DNA of 9,260 bases from Candidatus Luteimonas excrementigallinarum (GTDB lineage Bacteria > Pseudomonadota > Gammaproteobacteria > Xanthomonadales > Xanthomonadaceae): the NCBI GenBank assembly GCA_019115725.1, contig DXCY01000166.1, positions 1 through 9,260 of the forward strand. Direction: 5' to 3'. Below are positions 1-5,917 of the stretch, piece by piece. Each line of letters opens with the position of its first letter. Position 1 is the stretch's first letter. Position numbers and translations under genes: made by a program. Under the pieces are notes generated by a model. It searched no databases, was not told the DNA's origin, and was given only the letters and a program-made list of their open reading frames with translations.

Positions 1-831
<831 letters not shown>

Positions 832-944
832 CTTGGAATCGGCAAATGTGGAAGGGGCGCCCGTCCGGCACCCGACCGGTTCCAGAGACGGCCAGGACGT
901 GGAGCTGACAACCCGAAACGACTAGGTTAACAGGACCGCGCACG

Positions 945-979
945 GCTGGCGCCCGCCTCCTTCCGGAGGCAGCGCCAGC
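945..979 (-). terminator. GC-rich hairpin directly after the recX stop codon
   Basis: The outer arms GCTGGCGC (945-952) and GCGCCAGC (972-979) are perfectly complementary. They enclose a second perfect stem, GCCTCC (955-960) with GGAGGC (965-970), closed by a 4-base loop. The structure ends at the base next to the recX stop codon. In the recX transcript it is followed by CGTGCGCGG rather than a U-run. It is therefore not a textbook intrinsic terminator and may instead be a 3'-end stabiliser, a pause site or a Rho-assisted end. Confidence 0.45.
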
Positions 980-1543
980 TCAGTCGTCGGGCATGAATCC
1001 GGTGGCCCGGCGCGCCGTTTCCACATCGAACCCCCGCCGGAGCAGGAACTCGGCCGCCTTGTGACGGCGCGTGCGGTCAGCATCCTCCAGCGAGCCATAG
1101 CGCCGCTCGACCAGGTCTCCTGCCCGCCCCCGCCAGTCATCCTCGCCTTCCTCGGCCAGCGCCTCGAACGCCGCGTCCACCGCGCCAGCCTCCAGGCTGT
1201 GCATCTCCAGTTCCTGGCGGATGCGCAGCGGCCCGTATCCGCCGATGGCGCGGCTGCGCGCCAGGCTCACTGCGAAACGCGTGTCGTCCTGCCAGCCCTC
1301 ACTGCGCATGCGCTCAACTGCCTGGGCCGCCTCATCCGCCTCGACGCCGCGGGCCAGCAGCTTGCGCTCCAGTTCGCGGCGCGAATGCTCGCGCCGTACC
1401 AGCAGTCCCAGCGCTCGCTGGGCAGCGCTGGGCTCCGGCCTGCGCCGCCGGGGCTTGGCAGCGGCGGCATCGGGGCCGGCATCCTGCCCCCCGTCCTCAT
1501 GTGCACCAGTGCTGTCGTCGGGAAGCCCGTCAGGATCGGACAT
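980..1543 (-). CDS. recX: RecA regulatory protein RecX
   Basis: Small cytoplasmic modulator that binds RecA filaments and limits their extension and activity. The protein has 187 residues. The first 40 or so are low-complexity and acidic, ending in a basic KPRRRR run, and are probably disordered. The RecX helical repeats follow: ALGLLVRREHSRRELERKL (about 44-62), then AVERMRSEGWQDDTRFAVSLARSRAIGGYGPLRIRQEL (about 75-112), which carries the family's GWQDD and YGP-x-RI-x-QEL motifs, and a C-terminal repeat with RRHKAAEFLLRRGFD (about 159-173). The start ATG at 1543 has a strong GGAGG 6 nt upstream. recX follows recA by 76 bp, the arrangement in which RecX is made by partial read-through from recA. 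The N-terminal extension looks longer than in most RecX proteins I know. Confidence in the family is high. Confidence 0.95.
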   Translation of the reverse strand: MSDPDGLPDDSTGAHEDGGQDAGPDAAAAKPRRRRPEPSAAQRALGLLVRREHSRRELERKLLARGVEADEAAQAVERMRSEGWQDDTRFAVSLARSRAIGGYGPLRIRQELEMHSLEAGAVDAAFEALAEEGEDDWRGRAGDLVERRYGSLEDADRTRRHKAAEFLLRRGFDVETARRATGFMPDD

Positions 1544-1559
1544 CCGGCGCCTCCCCCCA

Positions 1560-1582
1560 CCGGCTGGCGTCGTACCAGCCGG
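1560..1582 (-). repeat. Perfect 8-bp hairpin between recA and recX
   Basis: CCGGCTGG (1560-1567) and CCAGCCGG (1575-1582) form an exact inverted repeat around a 7-base loop. It sits in the recA-recX gap and ends one base before the G-run of the recX ribosome binding site (1550-1558). No U-run follows on the minus strand. By analogy with E. coli, where a hairpin between recA and recX lets only a fraction of transcripts through, it could attenuate recX expression. It could also affect ribosome access. Both roles are inference. Confidence 0.5.
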
Positions 1583-1619
1583 CGGAAACCGTCAGTAGTT
1601 CAACCCTCCCGGCCAAGGC

Positions 1620-2672
<1,053 letters not shown>

Positions 2673-2680
2673 TTTGGCTT

Positions 2681-2686
2681 TCCTCT
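2681..2686 (-). promoter_or_regulatory. Shine-Dalgarno of recA, fixes the start at 2672
   Basis: AGAGGA on the minus strand, 8 nt before the ATG at 2672. It overlaps the codons that would encode the six extra residues if translation began at TTG 2690, which argues against the longer form. Confidence 0.8.
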
Positions 2687-2706
2687 GCAATGTGTTTGAT
2701 CCAGGT

Positions 2707-2721
2707 TGGTAGGCAATCTAT
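2707..2721 (-). promoter_or_regulatory. Degenerate LexA-like operator in the recA promoter region
   Basis: The minus strand reads ATAGATTGCCTACCA. It matches the TTAG-N6-TACTA pattern with one mismatch in each half, compared with the perfect copy before lexA. It overlaps a possible -10 hexamer, TAGATT (2715-2720), which would place the transcript start about 35 nt before the recA ATG. No good -35 is visible. recA is expected to be SOS-controlled, so function is plausible, but the site is weak on sequence alone. Confidence 0.5.
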
Positions 2722-2729
2722 CGGGAGCA

Positions 2730-2748
2730 GGTCGCACAGGCTGCGACC
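2730..2748. repeat. 7-bp inverted repeat between lexA and recA
   Basis: GGTCGCA (2730-2736) and TGCGACC (2742-2748) are exact inverted copies separated by 5 bases. The repeat lies in the 154-bp gap after the lexA stop, immediately upstream of the putative recA operator and over the place where a recA -35 would sit. It could be a weak lexA 3' hairpin (no U-run follows) or a binding site for a second recA regulator. The sequence does not decide between them. Confidence 0.4.
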
Positions 2749-2826
2749 GTGCCCCAAGGGTGTGTCAGCGCGCGGCGGGGCGCGATCCGGGAAGGCCGGG
2801 GCGGACGGTAGGGGAATGCCGCGTGC

Positions 2827-3501
2827 TCACCGGTTCGGCCTGACCAGGCCGCAGTACAGGCCTTCGATCGCGAAGTCCTGGTCCGGCAGCACTTCGATCG
2901 GAGCATGGTCGGGGTTGCGGGGCAGCAGCCGGATACGGTCGCTGCCGAGCTTGAGCAGTTTGACGGTGATCTCTTCATCGACCCGGGCCACCACGATTTG
3001 CCCGGAACGTGCGTCGCCGGTGCGGTGCACGCCAATCAGATCGCCATCGAAGATGCCCTCATCGCGCATCGAATCGCCCTTGACCTTGAGCAGGTAGTCC
3101 GGCGCGGGCGAAAACAGCACCCGGTCCAGGAGCAGGTAATCGTCCGCCTCCAGCGCGGTAAAGGAGTCCGGCGCGCCCGGGCTGATGGGCCGGCCCGCGG
3201 CCACGTCCCCAAGCACCGGCAGGCGCAGGGCGTTGTCATCGACCGGTGCGGCAGCGGCATCCAGGCCAAGGCTTCCCTGCGGCTGCTCGGGCGTGACCAG
3301 CAGGCGGATGCCCCGGGCCCGCCCGGGGATGCGCTCGATGGCGCCCGCCGCCTCCAACGCCTCCAGATGGTATTGGGCTGCACGCACGCTGCTGAAGCCG
3401 AAGGCGCGGGCAATTTCGGTCTGCGAAGGCGGCATGCCCTCGGCCTCGATGCGCTCGGCGATCAGGGCGAGAACTTCGCGCTGGGTATCGGTGATCTGCA
3501 T
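2827..3501 (-). CDS. lexA: SOS repressor LexA
   Basis: Dimeric repressor of the SOS regulon that cleaves itself when RecA filaments form. It has 224 residues. The N-terminal winged-helix DNA-binding domain is at about 1-70, with PPSQTEIARAF (24-34) and the recognition helix region SVRAAQYHLEALE (38-50). A linker of roughly 25 residues is longer than in E. coli LexA (202 aa). The peptidase domain has the Ala102-Gly103 cleavage site in DVAAGRP, nucleophile Ser144 in KGDSM and general base Lys181 in ITVKLL, so autoproteolysis should be intact. The recognition helix differs from E. coli (SPNAAEEHLKALA), in keeping with the different operator upstream. The ATG at 3501 agrees with family N-termini (ITDTQREVLALI). 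Only five bases separate it from the operator, leaving no room for a normal ribosome binding site. Confidence 0.98.
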   Translation of the reverse strand: MQITDTQREVLALIAERIEAEGMPPSQTEIARAFGFSSVRAAQYHLEALEAAGAIERIPGRARGIRLLVTPEQPQGSLGLDAAAAPVDDNALRLPVLGDVAAGRPISPGAPDSFTALEADDYLLLDRVLFSPAPDYLLKVKGDSMRDEGIFDGDLIGVHRTGDARSGQIVVARVDEEITVKLLKLGSDRIRLLPRNPDHAPIEVLPDQDFAIEGLYCGLVRPNR

Positions 3502-3506
3502 GTTGG

Positions 3507-3521
3507 TAGTAATACTACTAA
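3507..3521 (-). promoter_or_regulatory. LexA operator (TTAG-N6-TACTA) before lexA
   Basis: The minus strand reads TTAGTAGTATTACTA, an exact match to the TTAG-N6-TACTA LexA motif described for Xylella fastidiosa and relatives. Within it TAGTA-A-TACTA (3507-3517, plus strand) is a perfect inverted repeat. It covers the -10 and the end of the spacer of the lexA promoter, so LexA bound here would block RNA polymerase and give the usual negative autoregulation. Confidence 0.88.
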
Positions 3522-3538
3522 TTCGCAGAACCGGTCAA
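3509..3538 (-). promoter_or_regulatory. lexA promoter, predicted to give a leaderless transcript
   Basis: The -35 is TTGACC (3533-3538), five of six consensus bases. The spacer is 18 bp and the -10 is TATTAC (3509-3514), four of six. Seven bases separate the -10 from the A of the lexA ATG at 3501, so the usual start distance puts the first nucleotide on or within a couple of bases of the initiation codon. The promoter lies in the 59-bp gap after the UbiB-like gene. Confidence 0.65.
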
Positions 3539-3560
3539 GCGAAGCCCTGCTTTTCAGCCA

Positions 3561-5246
3561 TCAGCGCCGACGGCCACTGCGCCAGATCGAGAGCACGATC
3601 CACACCCCGCTGAGCGCTGCGCCCACGAATCCCAGCACGCCCATGGCCATCAGCGCGCGGTTGGAGCCCCCGCCGGCCACGCTGTTCATCACGATCGAGG
3701 ATCCAACGATCAGCGCCGCGGTGATCACCCCCACCGTCAGGCGGTTGGCCGCGCTGTTGACCTGGACGCCGAAATCCTTGAGCGAGGTGACCTCGATCTG
3801 CGCCCGCAGCCGGCCGCGCCGGGCCGCCTGCAGCAACCGGCGCAGGTCGCGCGGCAGGGTTCCCACCAGGTCCATCGCGCCGGATACCGTGCGCCGGCCG
3901 CGGCGGGCCAGCGCCGCCGGCGAGTAGCGCTGCAGCAGCGCGCGCTCCAGATACGGCTGGGCCTCGGCGGCCATGTCGAAATCCGGATCCAGCTGCCGGC
4001 CCAGGCCTTCCAGGGTCAGGAATGCCTTGATCATCAGCGCCAGGTCCGGCGGCAGCGACAGCTTGTTGCGACGGAGCAGCGAGGCCACGTCGAGCAGCAT
4101 CGCGCCCATCCGCAGTTCTTTCAGCGGCACGCCGCGGTACTGGTCGACGAAGGCGTCCACATCGGTCTGCAGTCGCCCTTCTTCGACATCGCCGTCGCCA
4201 TCGCCCCACTCGAGCATGATATCGGCCACGGACTCCGAATCCTGCGACACCATGCCGTACAGCAGCTGCGCCACCTGCTGCCGGCGCCGCTCACCGACGC
4301 GGCCGACCATGCCGAAATCGATCACCCCGATCCGGCCATCATCCAGATAGAAAATATTGCCCGGGTGCGGATCGGCATGGAACAGGCCGTCCTCCAGCAC
4401 CATCTTCAGCACGATGCCGGCGCCGCGCCGGGCCAGCTCATGCCGGTCCAGCCCGAGGGCATCCACCGCCGCCAGGTCCGTACCCGGAATGCCGGCCATG
4501 AACTCCTGCACGTTCAGCCGCTCGCAGGTCCATTGCCGATGGATGGCGGGAATGGCGATGCGATCGTCACCGGAAAAATTCTCAGCGATGCGCTCGGCGT
4601 TCCGGCATTCCGCGGCGAAATCCAGCTCGGCCCGCAGCGATGCGCCGAACTGGTGCACGATGTCGCCGGGCCGGTAGCGGCGCAGGTCGGGCGCGCGGGT
4701 TTCGATGATTTCAGCCAGCCTGGACAGCAGCCGCAGATCCGCTTCGACCAGCTCGCGGATGCCCGGGCGGCGCACCTTCAGCACCACGGCGCGTCCATCG
4801 TCCAGCCAGGCGCGATGGGTCTGGGCCAGCGAGCCCGCCGCCAGTGGCCGCTGCTCGATCCGGGCGAATACCTGCTCCGGTTCGGCGTCCAGGTCTTCCA
4901 CCAGCTGCGGCCGGATCTCGGCCCAGGGCAGCGCCGGCACCGCGTTCTGCAGCTTGCTCAGCTCGGCGATCCACTCCGGCGGCAGCAGGTCCACCCGGGT
5001 GGCCAGCACCTGGCCGAGCTTGACGAACGTGGGGCCGAGATCCTGCAGCGCATGGCGCAGCCGCGCCGAAGGCTCCATCCGCGGGCGGTCATCGGCATGG
5101 CTCCAGTGCAGCAGGCGCCCTGCCCGCTCCAGCGCCCCGGCCAGGCCGATCCGCTGCACGAACTCGCCAAAGCCATAGCGGATCAGGACCGAAGCGATCT
5201 CCTGCAGCCGGCCCAGATCACGAACGGTGCCCAGCGTCTCCCACAT
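3561..5246 (-). CDS. ABC1/AarF/UbiB-family atypical kinase, membrane-anchored
   Basis: Member of the UbiB/COQ8 (ABC1) family, atypical protein-kinase-fold ATPases that support ubiquinone synthesis or lipid handling at the inner membrane. It has 561 residues, near the usual UbiB length. Visible family motifs are the KxGQ signature in GPTFVKLGQ (71-79), the Ala-rich nucleotide loop AAGSLAQ (136-142), Lys157 in VVLKVRRPG, HADPHPGN (290-297) and the metal-binding DFG (310-312). The C-terminus carries two hydrophobic helices, about 503-521 and 531-555, as in UbiB. The ATG at 5246 is preferred over an upstream in-frame start at 5447 because it has AGGTG nearby and the extra residues would lie inside the preceding gene and look non-coding. 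It follows pncC by 43 bp, so the two may be co-transcribed. Many Xanthomonads have a separate ubiB beside ubiE/ubiJ, so this may be a paralogue. I therefore give no symbol. Confidence 0.93.
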   Translation of the reverse strand: MWETLGTVRDLGRLQEIASVLIRYGFGEFVQRIGLAGALERAGRLLHWSHADDRPRMEPSARLRHALQDLGPTFVKLGQVLATRVDLLPPEWIAELSKLQNAVPALPWAEIRPQLVEDLDAEPEQVFARIEQRPLAAGSLAQTHRAWLDDGRAVVLKVRRPGIRELVEADLRLLSRLAEIIETRAPDLRRYRPGDIVHQFGASLRAELDFAAECRNAERIAENFSGDDRIAIPAIHRQWTCERLNVQEFMAGIPGTDLAAVDALGLDRHELARRGAGIVLKMVLEDGLFHADPHPGNIFYLDDGRIGVIDFGMVGRVGERRRQQVAQLLYGMVSQDSESVADIMLEWGDGDGDVEEGRLQTDVDAFVDQYRGVPLKELRMGAMLLDVASLLRRNKLSLPPDLALMIKAFLTLEGLGRQLDPDFDMAAEAQPYLERALLQRYSPAALARRGRRTVSGAMDLVGTLPRDLRRLLQAARRGRLRAQIEVTSLKDFGVQVNSAANRLTVGVITAALIVGSSIVMNSVAGGGSNRALMAMGVLGFVGAALSGVWIVLSIWRSGRRR

Positions 5247-5289
5247 CAGCCGGCACCTGTCGCACTGGCCAGCGCGAGTGCTGGCGTCT

Positions 5290-5787
5290 TCACAGCAGCC
5301 GGTCCAGGCCCTGCAGGGCCACCAGCACGGTCTGGCGCCGCACCGCATCGCGGTCGCCGGGGAAGTGGAACAGCTCGGCATGGGTGTAGCCGGCCCGCCG
5401 CTTCCAGGCGATCCACACCGTGCCCACCGGCTTGTCTTCCGTGCCACCGCCCGGACCGGCGATCCCGGTCACCGCCACGGCAACGGTGGCGCCGGAATTG
5501 ACCAGCGCGCCGGAAACCATCTCCACCACGGTTTCGCGGCTGACCGCGCCGTGCTCCTCCAGCGTGCCCGGCTGCACGCCCAGCATCGCCTGCTTGGCCT
5601 CGTAGCTGTAGGCCACCAGTCCGCAATCGAACCATTCCGATGAACCGGCCACGTCGGTCATGGTTTTCGCGATCCAGCCGCCGGTGCAGCTTTCAGCCGT
5701 CACCAGCATGTGCCGCCCGGTACGCAGCCGCCCGCCCAACTCGCTGGCGAGCGCGTGCAAAACAAGATCGTCGGGAGCCTGGTCCAT
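5290..5787 (-). CDS. pncC: Nicotinamide-nucleotide amidase, stand-alone CinA C-terminal domain (PncC)
   Basis: Converts NMN, the by-product of NAD-dependent DNA ligase, to nicotinate mononucleotide for NAD recycling. The 165 residues equal the length of E. coli PncC and lack the N-terminal domain of full-length CinA. Family motifs are TAESCTGGW (30-38), DVAGSSEWFDCG (45-56), YSYEAK (60-65), the glycine-rich VTGIAGPGGGTEDKPVGTVW (106-125) and FPGDRDAVRRQ (142-152). The start is uncertain. ATG 5787 gives the best family length, with AAGG too close upstream. ATG 5802 adds five residues and has no ribosome binding site. A weak promoter is possible at 5816-5821 (GACAAT) after the preceding terminator. 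The next gene, the UbiB-like kinase, starts 43 bp downstream. A 6-bp hairpin (5268-5285) lies between them. Confidence 0.92.
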   Translation of the reverse strand: MDQAPDDLVLHALASELGGRLRTGRHMLVTAESCTGGWIAKTMTDVAGSSEWFDCGLVAYSYEAKQAMLGVQPGTLEEHGAVSRETVVEMVSGALVNSGATVAVAVTGIAGPGGGTEDKPVGTVWIAWKRRAGYTHAELFHFPGDRDAVRRQTVLVALQGLDRLL

Positions 5788-5842
5788 CGCCTTGCCATTC
5801 ATTGGGTGTCCGGGGATTGTCGCATTCCCGCCGCCCACACGG

Positions 5843-5871
5843 AAAAAGCCCGCGCATCCGGGGATACGCGG
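5843..5871 (-). terminator. Intrinsic terminator of the TonB-dependent receptor gene
   Basis: On the minus strand CCGCGTATC (5871-5863) pairs with GATGCGCGG (5858-5850) as a 9-bp stem with a 4-base loop. One of the pairs is a G-U wobble that forms only in minus-strand RNA. GC and then five U residues (5847-5843) follow. This is the only element in the window with both a good stem and a U-run in the sense direction, and it separates the receptor gene from pncC. Confidence 0.8.
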
Positions 5872-5886
5872 ACTCCTGGCCTGCCT

Positions 5887-5907
5887 GGCGGGCATCATCC
5901 GCCCGCC
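5887..5907 (-). repeat. Hairpin immediately after the receptor stop codon
   Basis: GGCGGGC (5887-5893) and GCCCGCC (5901-5907) form a perfect 7-bp inverted repeat with a 7-base loop. It lies 10 bp after the receptor stop codon and about 15 bp ahead of the intrinsic terminator. It may protect the mRNA 3' end. Confidence 0.5.
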
Positions 5908-5917
5908 CTGTCACGCC

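Noticed and set aside
832..944. Promoter for alaS (TTGTCA at 906-911 on the minus strand as -35)
   Set aside because: No acceptable -10 lies 16-18 bp downstream, so I do not list it.
2673..2690. Longer RecA starting at TTG 2690
   Set aside because: The ribosome binding site AGAGGA lies inside this extension and fits ATG 2672. The extra MQRKAK residues are not in RecA homologues I know.
2905..3927. 340-residue plus-strand frame across lexA, its promoter and the UbiB-like gene
   Set aside because: It runs through two real genes and a regulatory region and its product is low-complexity. No ribosome binding site supports it.
5268..5285. 6-bp inverted repeat between pncC and the UbiB-like gene as a terminator
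   Set aside because: Short stem and no U-run. The 43-bp gap is better read as an operon junction. Kept only as part of the junction-hairpin observation.
5247..5447. Extension of the UbiB-like protein to an in-frame start at 5447
   Set aside because: The 67 extra residues are Cys/Arg/Pro-rich, overlap the end of pncC and do not resemble the UbiB N-terminus.
4365..5501. 378-residue plus-strand frame opposite the UbiB-like gene and pncC
   Set aside because: Antisense shadow of conserved coding sequence.
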